Shown one piece after another: positions 1 through 10,000 of a stretch of DNA of 42,771 nucleotides. The stretch is taken from NCBI GenBank assembly GCA_022616075.1, contig JAKEFK010000364.1, positions 1-42,771 of the forward strand, in the 5' to 3' direction. Numbering within the stretch: position 1 is the first letter of the stretch; every line of letters begins with the position of its first letter. Source of the stretch: a bacterium. GTDB taxonomy: Bacteria > Acidobacteriota > HRBIN11 > JAKEFK01. Both the position numbers and the translations under genes were made by a program. Under the pieces are notes generated by a model. The model saw only the letters and a list, made by a program, of their open reading frames with translations. It ran no database searches and was not told the origin of the DNA.

Positions 1-2
1 GG

Positions 3-59
3 CCGATGATTGAACGTCAGAAGGAATTCTATACCCTGCTTCATAATTTCGTTCGGTGA
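3..59 (+). CDS. C-terminal end of a truncated gene
   Basis: The window opens inside a reading frame that encodes about 18 residues, ending in FYTLLHNFVR and a TGA at 57-59. The tail resembles the last helix of some hydrolases, but it is too short to assign. It converges on the transporter gene that follows. The call rests only on an open frame running in from the edge. Confidence 0.35.
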   Translation, partial: PMIERQKEFYTLLHNFVR

Positions 60-122
60 GAGATCGCAGGATTGTCCGACCTGTTTATGTTGGACCATGC
101 CGGATCCGAGATTTTTTTCGTC

Positions 123-995
123 TTAGGAGCGCCGCGGACTGTTGACAACAATCACTCCTCCGAGAGATAGAAGACCACCGAACGCTGTCGGGAATCTCGG
201 CAGCTCATGGAAAATGATCCACTCCAGAAGCACAGCAACAACCGGAGTCATGTAAAGAAAAGAGACAGCATGGCTTGCCGGCCGGGTTGAAAGCACATAG
301 GACCAGCAAAAGAAGCCAATCACAGTGGAAAAGATGCTTAGAAAAAGAATCGCGCCAATCGCAGCGATGCCGGCTGTTTCGGTTTTGATGACAGCGCCAG
401 GAAAGAATGGAAACAGGAAAAGTGATCCTGCCCAAATCATATAAGAGGCCAGCTCCGCCGGTGCGTACTTTTTTAAAAGAGGTTTTTGGATTACAAAATA
501 ACCTGCATGGCACAGAGCTGCGATGACGATCAGGATGGCGCCCCGGTTAAAGGTAATGCCTCCACTCTCACCAAGCGCAATCAAAGTTGTTCCAGTTAAA
601 CTGATCGCCGTTCCGAACCAGATCCCTTTTCTTAACTGTTCTTTCAAAAAAAGGTTCGCCAGCAGAATCGTATAGATCGGTGCTGTGTTGATGATCAGGC
701 ATGCGGCACCCGCAGTAACCGATTTTTGGCCCATGCTGAGCGCGAGTTGATAGACAGATATGCCAATGAAACCGCAGAGACAAATAGACGGCAGGTCCTG
801 CAGCCTGGGCAGAGTAGAGCGCCGAAGAACCGCGACAACGATTAGAATGACGGAACTGACCATGAAACGCAGACTCACAAGCTGTCCGGCGTCATAATCT
901 CTGAGCGCTGCTCTGATGGCCACAAAGGCAGAGCCCCAAAACAAAACCGTTCCGGAAACCGCAAGCATCACCAAGACCCGTTTTTGAGATCCCAT
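123..995 (-). CDS. EamA/DMT-family transporter
   Basis: This is a 290-residue, highly hydrophobic protein with about ten predicted membrane segments arranged as two EamA halves. That is the usual length and layout of drug/metabolite transporters (RhaT/YdcZ-like DMT superfamily). The N-terminal segment VLFWGSAFVAIRAAL has the typical EamA first-helix signature. The C-terminal half contains the conserved stretch FLYMTPVVAVLLEWIIFHE. It probably exports small metabolites or amino acids across the inner membrane, but the substrate cannot be read from sequence. It is transcribed divergently from the epoxide hydrolase, with a candidate promoter of the shared class at 1011-1054. The start codon at 995 has no clear Shine-Dalgarno. 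Confidence 0.9.
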   Translation of the reverse strand: MGSQKRVLVMLAVSGTVLFWGSAFVAIRAALRDYDAGQLVSLRFMVSSVILIVVAVLRRSTLPRLQDLPSICLCGFIGISVYQLALSMGQKSVTAGAACLIINTAPIYTILLANLFLKEQLRKGIWFGTAISLTGTTLIALGESGGITFNRGAILIVIAALCHAGYFVIQKPLLKKYAPAELASYMIWAGSLFLFPFFPGAVIKTETAGIAAIGAILFLSIFSTVIGFFCWSYVLSTRPASHAVSFLYMTPVVAVLLEWIIFHELPRFPTAFGGLLSLGGVIVVNSPRRS

Positions 996-1010
996 TTTTC
1001 TGTGGAGTTA

Positions 1011-1054
1011 AAGTTACGGGAGTTCGGCTGAATTAATCCAATGAAATCTTTTCA
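1011..1054 (-). promoter_or_regulatory. Candidate promoter of the EamA gene (shared class)
   Basis: Reading the minus strand, box TGAAAAGA is followed by 6 nt (TTTCAT), a -35-like TGGATT, 18 nt and a -10-like TAACTT. The -10 ends 15 nt before the start codon. The layout matches the other promoters of this class in the window. Confidence 0.5.
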
Positions 1055-1095
1055 TTCATCCGATGACCGCAACTTATACAGCAGGATTTTGCGGG

Positions 1096-1125
1096 TTGAC
1101 AAGCGACAGGAAACAGGAATATTCT
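1096..1125 (+). promoter_or_regulatory. Sigma-70-like promoter of the epoxide hydrolase operon
   Basis: A perfect -35 TTGACA at 1096-1101 is followed by an 18-nt spacer and the -10 hexamer TATTCT at 1120-1125, 33 nt ahead of the start codon. It lacks the upstream TGAAAACA-type box seen at most other promoters here, so it is a useful contrast. Confidence 0.55.
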
Positions 1126-1158
1126 TACCTACAAAGTGACTTTTGCTGGTGATAACAA

Positions 1159-2310
1159 ATGAAACCATTTAAGATTCGGATTCCAAAGGAAAAAATCACG
1201 GATTTACGAAGGCGTCTTGAGAAGATGCGTTGGCCCGATTCTATTGATGCTGATGACTGGGGAAGCGGCGTGCCCCTGAATTACCTGAAGGAACTTGTTG
1301 ATTACTGGAAGGATGAATACGGCTGGTTTGCACAGCAGGAACTGCTGAATTCCTTTGCCCACTACAAGTCTGTGGTTGACGGATTCGGCATACATTTTAT
1401 TCATGAGCGAAGTTCAGATCCCGATGCTTTACCTTTGCTTCTGATTCACGGATGGCCGGGATCCTTCTGGGAAATGCAGCGGATTATTCCGATGCTGACC
1501 ACTCCCGATAAATATGGTGCAGATCCATCGGATGCTTTTCATGTTGTGGTTCCATCACTGCCCGGTTATGGATTTTCCGATCGCCCTGCCAAACACGGAA
1601 TGAACGGACCATTCATCGCGAGTTTGTTTGAAAAGCTGATGAAACAGCTTGGCTATTCGAAGTTTGTTGCTCAAGGCGGCGATTGGGGAGCAACAGTCGC
1701 AACGTGGCTCGGGTTGCATCATCCGGCAAGCTTGACTGCGATCCATCTCAATTACATTCCCGGTTCTTACAGGCCTTACGTGGAATCAAACGACACGCTT
1801 TCGGAATCCGAGCAGGAGTTTTTAAAGCATCGTGAAGAATGGTATCAGAAGGAAGGGGGGTACGCTCATATTCAAGCCACCAAACCGCAAACGCTTGCCT
1901 ATGCTTTGAATGATTCACCGGCAGGACTTGCAGCCTGGATCGTTGAAAAATTTCAAGGTTGGAGCGATTGTGACGGCAATGTCGAGAATCGATTTTCAAA
2001 GGATGAATTGTTGACCAACATCAGTATTTACTGGTTTACGGAGACGTTTCATTCTTCCGCTCGTCTCTATCAGGAAGCACTCAAAGCTCCTGTACACATG
2101 TCCAAAGGAATGAGAGTGGAAGTCCCTGGTTTTGTTGCTTGTTTTCCTAAAGAGGATCCTATGGCGCCGCGAGATTGGACCGAGCGCGGATACAATATCC
2201 AGCGCTGGACTCACTTGCCATCCGGCGGTCATTTTGCAGCATGGGAAGAACCGGAATTGCTGGCAAAAGACCTTCGGGAGTCGCTGAGATCGTTCAGGAA
2301 CAAAGCATGA
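1159..2310 (+). CDS. Epoxide hydrolase, EHN-domain alpha/beta hydrolase
   Basis: This 383-residue protein has the N-terminal EHN domain of microsomal-type epoxide hydrolases (residues ~1-105) followed by an alpha/beta-hydrolase fold. The oxyanion-hole motif HGWPGS is present. The catalytic nucleophile is Asp175 in GGDWGA, and the catalytic His358 lies in GGHFAAWEEPE near the C terminus. It should hydrolyse epoxides to diols through an alkyl-enzyme ester in the cytoplasm. The length is normal for bacterial members. The stop codon overlaps the start of the next gene (ATGA), so the two are translationally coupled. Whether the natural substrate is a xenobiotic or an endogenous epoxide is unknown. 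Confidence 0.92.
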   Translation: MKPFKIRIPKEKITDLRRRLEKMRWPDSIDADDWGSGVPLNYLKELVDYWKDEYGWFAQQELLNSFAHYKSVVDGFGIHFIHERSSDPDALPLLLIHGWPGSFWEMQRIIPMLTTPDKYGADPSDAFHVVVPSLPGYGFSDRPAKHGMNGPFIASLFEKLMKQLGYSKFVAQGGDWGATVATWLGLHHPASLTAIHLNYIPGSYRPYVESNDTLSESEQEFLKHREEWYQKEGGYAHIQATKPQTLAYALNDSPAGLAAWIVEKFQGWSDCDGNVENRFSKDELLTNISIYWFTETFHSSARLYQEALKAPVHMSKGMRVEVPGFVACFPKEDPMAPRDWTERGYNIQRWTHLPSGGHFAAWEEPELLAKDLRESLRSFRNKA

Positions 2311-3113
2311 GCCTGACAGTTTGCGTTGGTGGTGCAACCGGATGGACCGGGCTGCCGTTATGCAAAGAGATTCTTCAAGCCCAGGACATGAATTTAGTTG
2401 GAGCGGTTTCTCGCAGTCGCGCCGATGAAAATCTTGGGAAGATTCTGGATCAGCCGAATGTGGATTTGAAGATCCAGGAATCTGTTGTTGAAGCCCTGAC
2501 AACAGCGCCGGATGTTTATGTGGATTTCACCGGTGCGGAAGCTGTCAAGACCCACGTATTGGAAGCAGTTAACAAAAAAATTCATGTTGTAGTGGGAAGT
2601 TCGGGTTTGAGCGATCAGGACTACGAAGAGATTCATCAGGCAGCTCTGCAAAATCGTGTTGGAGTGATTGCTTGCGGAAACTTTGCAATTTCCGCGATTT
2701 TGCTTCAAAGATTTGCCTGCGAAGCTGCCAAATTTCTTTCGCACTGGGAAGTGATCGATTATGCGTCTGCGCTGAAACCGGATGCGCCCAGCGGTATGGC
2801 TCGACAGCTGGGTTTCCGCCTTTCTCAGATTCGAAAACCGGAGATCCCGTTTCCGATTCAGAAAACTGTAGGACTGGTGGAGAGTCGGGGCGCCACGCTA
2901 AATGAAATGCAAGTTCACTCCATCCGTTTGCCGGGTTACGTCATTGGAATGGAAGTGATCTTTGGAGAAAAGGATGAGCGGTTGAGCATCCGGTACGACG
3001 CAGGTGCAAGCGCCGCTCCCTATTTGTCCGGAATTTTGATCGCGATCCGCAACGTTTCCGGCTGCCTTGGATTGGTCCGTGGCATCGATCAGTTCCTTCC
3101 TTCCAATAAATGA
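2307..3113 (+). CDS. DapB-like NAD(P)-dependent reductase, catalytic His missing
   Basis: This 268-residue protein is built like 4-hydroxy-tetrahydrodipicolinate reductase. It has an N-terminal Rossmann motif GGATGWTG, a central VDFTGAEAV-type segment and the signature KPDAPSG. I place the start at the ATG overlapping the previous stop; the longer in-frame extension upstream only re-reads the hydrolase gene. In true DapB the lysine of KxDAPSGT is preceded by the HHxxK pair. Here the corresponding residues are Ala and Ser, so the catalytic histidine of lysine biosynthesis is absent. Tight coupling to an epoxide hydrolase also argues for a different substrate. Homology is firm; the reaction is unknown. 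Confidence 0.8.
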   Translation: MSLTVCVGGATGWTGLPLCKEILQAQDMNLVGAVSRSRADENLGKILDQPNVDLKIQESVVEALTTAPDVYVDFTGAEAVKTHVLEAVNKKIHVVVGSSGLSDQDYEEIHQAALQNRVGVIACGNFAISAILLQRFACEAAKFLSHWEVIDYASALKPDAPSGMARQLGFRLSQIRKPEIPFPIQKTVGLVESRGATLNEMQVHSIRLPGYVIGMEVIFGEKDERLSIRYDAGASAAPYLSGILIAIRNVSGCLGLVRGIDQFLPSNK

Positions 3114-3132
3114 TCATTTCTCATCAATTCAT

Positions 3133-3175
3133 TGAAAACAATTAATTAGACAAATGATCGGTTGAACTTTAATCT
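3133..3175 (+). promoter_or_regulatory. Candidate promoter of the MBL-fold gene (shared class)
   Basis: Box TGAAAACA (3133-3140) is followed by 6 nt (ATTAAT), -35 TAGACA (3147-3152), 17 nt and -10 TAATCT (3170-3175). A strong Shine-Dalgarno AAGGAGGG (3186-3193) lies before the ATG at 3197. Confidence 0.6.
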
Positions 3176-3196
3176 ATCTCCAAATAAGGAGGGCCG

Positions 3197-3997
3197 ATGC
3201 GAGTTCAACGCTTAGAGCCGGATGTTCACCTGGCAATTGGAGATGCCTACGATTCGAATTCTACAATCCTGGTTTCCGGGAGTGAAGCTATTTTGATTGA
3301 AGCGATGGCAAGCAAAAAGGATGCGGAAGATTTAAAGAAATATGTAGAAACAGATCTGAAAGATCGAGTGCGATATATCATTTGCACCCATTATTTCAGT
3401 GATCATCTGGCCGGGTTGAAATTCTTTCCTGAAAGTCAAATCATCACACATAAAAATTACAGGCATACGTTCGACCAGGAACGTTATCGATCGGAGGAGG
3501 AAAAATCCTTTTTTGCGGAGCCGACGATCTTAATCTCTGATGAGTTGTCGATTCGATGGGGACGGTTCCGACTGAATCTTTTTTACAATCCGGGGCATAC
3601 GATGAGCACGGTCAATGTCGATATTCCTCAGGCGAATTTGATCCATGTTGGCGATACCGTCGTTGGGAACATGGTTTATATCTCCTATTCAACACCGGCG
3701 TTGTTTTTCCCGGCATTGGAGCAGATCAAAAGGCGAAACAGGAAAACTCTGATTTCGAGCCATCTTGCCGCTCGCTCCACAGATGCTGTCGATCATGCGC
3801 TGTACTACTTGCGCACGCTTCAGCGAAAAGCAAAAGAGCTCGACTATCAAGAGGAAACCTTTTCAAAACTCGAATTGCAAGAGTGTTTGCCGGAAGGTGT
3901 AAAGGGAACTCCTTTCGAAACGATTTTTCATAAACGGAACTTGAAGATCATGGCAGAACAAAGGTTTGAGGATCTTCCGGATGAAGCAATCCTTTGA
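3197..3997 (+). CDS. MBL-fold metallo-hydrolase
   Basis: This is a 266-residue cytoplasmic protein of the metallo-beta-lactamase fold. The metal motif appears as HYFSDH (residues 65-70). It is followed by NPGHTMST (third histidine), HVGDTV (bridging aspartate) and SSHLAARST (last histidine). In the family consensus HxHxDH the third position is His, but here it is Phe67, so one zinc-1 ligand is replaced. That suggests an altered or single-metal site, or a non-zinc metal. Mononuclear or iron variants are known in the superfamily. The gene has its own promoter and a strong Shine-Dalgarno. The substrate cannot be predicted. Confidence 0.85.
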   Translation: MRVQRLEPDVHLAIGDAYDSNSTILVSGSEAILIEAMASKKDAEDLKKYVETDLKDRVRYIICTHYFSDHLAGLKFFPESQIITHKNYRHTFDQERYRSEEEKSFFAEPTILISDELSIRWGRFRLNLFYNPGHTMSTVNVDIPQANLIHVGDTVVGNMVYISYSTPALFFPALEQIKRRNRKTLISSHLAARSTDAVDHALYYLRTLQRKAKELDYQEETFSKLELQECLPEGVKGTPFETIFHKRNLKIMAEQRFEDLPDEAIL

Positions 3998-4086
3998 TGG
4001 AACATGCGAATCGCCTTTTTGATGATTTCACATGGCAATCATTTATCTGATAAAAAACAGTCATTCCTAAAATTGAGGAGAATTGT

Positions 4087-7000
4087 ATGAACGTTTCGGT
4101 TAGAGAGAAGTTGCACTATCGCGAAGGAATGCAATCGATTGGAAATATTTCAAGTTACTGCCATAAGGAATATCTGCTGGTTTCTCTGATCGTAGTATTG
4201 TTCGTGATATTCCCTTCCAGGTACTCAGATTTGCAGACGGTCAAGCGTTCATTGGAGTTGGACGGTGCCGGCTGGGTAAAGGTGTTTGCCCCAAAGAGTT
4301 CAACTTTAGACATCACAGGTTCTGTTACGGTGGAAGCATGGATTAAGACAACGGTAAATCTTACGCGGCAGGGCATTATTGAGCGTTACGCGAGCGGCTC
4401 GACATCGGGTTCAAATGGAGGATTTGCGCTTCGGATTGTTTCTACCGGAAAGCTACGGTTCTTCATTTTCAAAAACGGCTCGAATTTCCAATTCATAGAC
4501 AGCGATCAACTGGTCAGCACTGATGCCTGGCACCATGTAGCAGGGGTCTATAACGGAACTCAGTTGCGAATCTATATAGATGGAAATTTGGCAGCTGATC
4601 CTAAACCACTGAGCAATTTTTTTCCAGCCACCGGCACTTCAGATCTCTTCATTGGATCCGGAGCTGACGGAGCAGGTCTCTTCCACGGAAAGATTGATGA
4701 AGCCAGGGTAACTGCCAGCGCACTCTATACAACTCAGAGTTTCCCGCTTGCCAACACTCTAGATTCTATCGCGGGGCAAACTCGTGGTTTATGGAAATTT
4801 GATAATTCGACAGCCAACGATTCTTCGGGGAATGGCAATCATGGAGTTCTGAAAGGTTCCTGGAAATTCTCCGGAGATGTACCCGGCGGATTTACCAGTG
4901 CGTACACGGTTAATATTACCGCCCCACCTAACGGCGCAACATTCGCGGCGCCGGCCAGTATAAACATTGAAGCAAACGTGAATAATCCTGAAGGCAATAT
5001 ACAGAAGGTTGAGTTTTTTAGAGATGGGTTAAAGTTGGGAGAGGACATCAATCCCCCTTACAGTTTTCTATGGACAAACGTTGCAGCCGGAAACTATAAC
5101 TTAACTGCCAGAGCCACGAATGACCTGCTGGGAACAGCCACCTCTCCACAAATTCTTGTTACGGTTTCTTCCACAAATCAGCCACCATCCGTAAGTATCA
5201 CCTCTCCGGCAAGCGGAACAACCTTTACAGCCCCAGCCAATATTACTATTACAGCAGACGCCGCCGACAGCGATGGTTCGATCAACAAGGTAGAATTCTT
5301 CCGTGGAACCATTAAGTTGGGTGAAGACAACACAGCGCCTTACAGCTTCAGTTGGAGTAACGTTTCGGCGGGAAACTATTCATTAACTGCAAGAGCGATT
5401 GATAATTTGCAAGCGAGTGCAACGTCCAGTGCTGTGAATATTTCCGTTAGCGCCCCCAACCTGCCTCCGTCGGTCAATATTAGCTCACCTGCGAGTGGTG
5501 CAACATTTACTGCACCCGCAAATATCACGATCAGCGCGGATGCTTCTGATAGCGACGGTTCGATCACCAGGGTGGAATTCTTTCAGGGAACCGTGAAGCT
5601 CGGCGAGGATGCCGCAGGGCCATACAGCTTTCAGTGGAGCGATGTAAGTGCAGGTAATTACGCAATTACCGCCAGAGCAACGGATAACCTGGGAGCGGTT
5701 GCAACATCAGCAGTGGTTGATATCTCTGTTGCTGATTCGACTCCCCCGCCATCAGGGAACAGAACTCTTTTCGATTATGATGTGGACTCTAAAGCTGATC
5801 TCTCGGTGTGGCGTTCATCTGAAGGCTTCTGGTACATCAATCGCAGTAGTGGCGGCGGAACGACGATACAGCCATGGGGAGTGAGTGGAGACTTGATTGT
5901 TCCTGCAGATTATGATGGTGATGGCAAGACCGATTTTGCCATATGGCGTTCATCGGAAGGAAATTGGTACATTCTTCGAAGCAGCATCTCTGGTGATCAG
6001 GGGATTCAAATTCAATGGGGTTTGCCGACCGATCTGCCTGTGCCGGGTGATTATAATGGTGACGGCAATAGTGATCTTGCAGTGTGGCGTCCAACCGATG
6101 GCAAATGGTATTTCCGCTCTGTGGATTCTGCGAGTGGAACCGGAACGTTCGGTCCTCATGGTCAGCCTGGCGATGTGCTGGTGCCTGCGGATTACGACGG
6201 CGATGTCAAAACGGATCCCGCAACATGGCGTCCTTCCACTGGCGTATGGAGTATTCTCCAAAGTTCCACCGGCACTATCCGGTCGGTACAGTGGGGCAGT
6301 GGACTATCCCCATACAATGATTTGCCGGCGCCCTCTGACTATGACGGTGATGGAAAGGCTGACATAGCCATCTGGCGACCGGCTGAAAGTAATCTTACCG
6401 GCATCTGGTACATCATTGATAGCTCAACCAATGTCGCACGATCAACGATCGCACTCGGACAGCAGGGGGACATCCTGGTTCCAGCAGACTACGATGGAGA
6501 CGGCCGCGCAGATCAAGCAACATGGCGTCCGTCGGATGGAATCTGGCGAATTTTCCAGAGCACAAACAATACCACGCGAACAGTTGGGTTTGGTGGCGTG
6601 AGCGGAGATGTGCCAACACCTAAGGTTCGAGCAATACCAACTCAACCGATTGCCCCAACGCCTCCAGGGAATATTCCAACTGCCCAGGTTGATCCGAACA
6701 ATCGAATCGGAGGAGCAGGCGAAGACCTGTTTTCAGGCAACTACAACTGGAGGCTGCCGGTTGTCGGTCTCGCTGGTCGTGCTGGATTGGATCTGAGTCT
6801 CGCACTCACTTATAACTCGTTGGTATGGACGCGAGCTGGGAACTCAATCAAATTCAATGCCGATAACGGCTTCCCAAGCGCAGGCTTCCGACTGGGCTTC
6901 CCGGCGATTCAACAAAAGTACGTGAACTCACAAATCGGAGTGAATGCCTATCTATTGATACTCTCTTCTGGGGCTCGAGTTGAATTGCGCCAAATCGGCT

Positions 7001-10000
7001 CAACAAATGTTTATGACGCATTTGACTCTTCTAATATTCAAGCCAAGGAAATCAGCTCCAGCAACTTGCTTGTGCTATATCCTAACGGTACACGGATGAC
7101 CTATTCGTTGATCAATTCAGAATTCCGCTGCACTCAGATTAAGGACCGTAACGGGAATTTCATAACCATTGGCCGTAACAATCTTGGGAAGATCACAACG
7201 ATTACTGACACCCTCGGGCGATCCATCAACTTCATCTACGACGGAAATAACAACCTTGAGTCAATTACTCAAATTTGGGATGGGGCTACTCACATATGGG
7301 CTTCCTTTCAATATGGTCTTCAAATGATCGACACAAATTTTCCTTTCGGCGTCTCAGTGGATGGGCCTCAGGACGGCACTACGATCAAAGTGCTCACAAA
7401 AGTTACACTTGCGGACGGATCGAGTGTCGGCTTTGATTACACGTCATGGGGACAGGTCCATAGAATCACTACTTTCGCGGCAGATGGTCACGAGCTAAAT
7501 CATGTTTCCTACAATCTGCCGTTGGATGGAACCGCGACTCAACAGGATTCTCCACGCTTCACAGAGAAGAAAGTTGCCGCCGAGAACTGGGTTGGAGGAG
7601 CTGAGGTAACAACGAACTATGTCTTTGGTTTTGTGAATGGGCAAGGCCAGATTGTAGCCCCCGACAACACAATATATAAGGAGATATTCGGTAGCTCTTC
7701 AAACTGGCAAAAGGGGCTCGTTGTGCGGAACGAGGTCTTGTCCCAGGGTATCGTGAAAAAGTCAACTGATTTTACCTTGACGCAGGATGATGAGACCATC
7801 ACTTTCCCCAAAAACCCGCGACTGGTGGAAACCAACACTTGCGATGATGCAGGTAACTGCCGCAAAACAGCCTTCACTCCTACTTCGTTCGGGTTAGTCA
7901 GCGATATAAGAGAATATGCAACGAATGGCATCGATGTACTACGGCATACGCATACGGACTTTAACCTGGATTCGGCATATTTGAGCCGTCGAATCATCGG
8001 CTTGCCTAGCGCTGTGTTGTTACGAGATGGCAATGGAACATTGTTTGGAAAAACTACTTTCGAATACGACTTGACGAGCGAATTTCTGGCCGATACCGGA
8101 ACTGTTACCCAGCACGATTCCATGAATTATGGAATCGGCCTCACTGTGGGGAGAGGCAACCTGAGCCGGACGAAAGGATGGAACGTAAATGATCCAAATA
8201 ATGAGAGCGCCTCCGTCAAGACCGAGATTGGCTACAACACGACTGGCAGCGCCATTTTCCAACGCGACGCGCTTGGACATCAAAACAACACCAGTTACAC
8301 GGACTCTTTCTCGGATGGTGTAAATCGCGGAACGCTTGCTTATCCGACAACGGTGACAGATGAAGATGGATTCTCGTCCACGGTCAAATATCACTACGAC
8401 ATCGGAGTGGTGCAGGAAACTGTCGATCCCAAAGGTGCCACGCGAACGAGTTTGTACGATAGCGCAGGAAGGCTCACTCGGATCGAAACCTCGCCAAGTG
8501 GTGGATACACTCGGTGGGAATATCCAATCGCTCAGACAACCGTAAACACATTTTCGTTGTTGGAAACCGGGTTTCCGGAATTCAAAGTCACTCAGGCTCT
8601 TGATGGACTGGGCCGTGTGCGAGGAACCATCAGTGATTTTCCCGGAAGTGTCGGTGGCTTCAGCGCGCGATTCACCGCATATGATGTTCTGGGGCGGGTC
8701 GTCCAGCAGGATACTCCATTCGAGGCAGATGCAAACTGGAATCGTGCAGGAGACGATTCAGGAAGCCCTCGATTCATCTCACAGTCATACGATTGGCAGG
8801 GACGTCCGAGAATTACCACGAATGCAGACGGCACTAGACGAAGCATTACCTACAGTGGGTGCGGTTGCGCGGGCGGCACAATCATAACGTTTGAAGATGA
8901 AGTGGGTCGACAACAAAGAATAACGCAGGATGTCTTTGGCCGAGAAGTGAAGGTGGAGGCTCTGAACTCTGATCAACAAAGGAGTGTCTATTCCACAAAG
9001 ATCAACGCATACAATGTCCGGGACCAAGTTACAAACATCAGACAGTTCCAGGGCGCCAACGGCACATTCCAGGATACAACATTCACGTACGACGGGCTCG
9101 GACGTCTTCAATCTCGAAAGTGGCCTATTGAGTCAAGCCCGACCATCTACACATATAACTCAGATGGTACTCTCCAAACTGTAACTGATCCGCGAGGAGC
9201 AGTTTCCACCTACAGTTATAATGCAAGGCATCTGGTTAGCGGAATTACCTACGGCGCGACTGACCCAAACGTACCGGCGACTTCTGATGTGAGCTTCGGT
9301 TACGACTCAGCGGGCAACCGCACGTCGATGACGGACGGGAGTGGCATAACCAGCTATACGTATAATACTCTGTCTCGCATGATGTCCGAAACGAAAACAT
9401 TCAATGGCCTTCCTAACCCATTCTCAATCACTTATGACTACAATCTTGCCGGTGCTGTGAAGAGCATCACGGATCCTTTCGGCGGAATTGTCACGTATTC
9501 CTATGAGCACACAGGCCGACTCCGTACTGTAACGGGGTCTGGGCTGGATAGTGTCCCTACATACATCCAACAGATTCAATACAGAGCGTGGGGAGCACCA
9601 AAGCGGGTTACATATGGGAACGCTAAAATCCTCACTGTAAGTCACAACTTCCGGCTCCAGATTTCCAACTTCAACGTACCTGACGTCATCGGGGCGAGCT
9701 TTCAGTACTACGCCGACGGCCTTGTAAGGAGTTCGGAGAGCAGCATTCAGGATGAATTTGATCGATCCTGGGTTTATGATGATGTCGGGCGGCTCAGTGG
9801 TTCCAAGAGTGGCAAGGACGCAGAACTCGGAAGCGATAAAATTGGACCGCACGTGGATACATACACGTATGATGTCTGGAATAACTTGACTTCACGGACC
9901 TCTCAGTTATGGGGGGCTCCTTTCGAAGGTTTTGATACAACCTACATAAATAATCGCGATGTCCGCTGGATATACAATGCCGCAGGACAACCAGTTCAAA

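Noticed and set aside
74-118. Hairpin at 74-95 with a T-run at 112-118 as a terminator of the truncated first gene
   Set aside because: The T-run starts 16 nt after the stem, too far for an intrinsic terminator.
2175-2306. N-terminal extension of the DapB-like protein
   Set aside because: The extra 44 residues are an out-of-frame reading of the epoxide hydrolase gene; the Rossmann motif begins right after the overlapping ATG at 2307.
4021-4080. Promoter of the shared class for the RHS gene (AATCAT, TTATCT, TAAAAT)
   Set aside because: The spacer is 19 nt and the upstream box is absent, so I did not count it among the matches.
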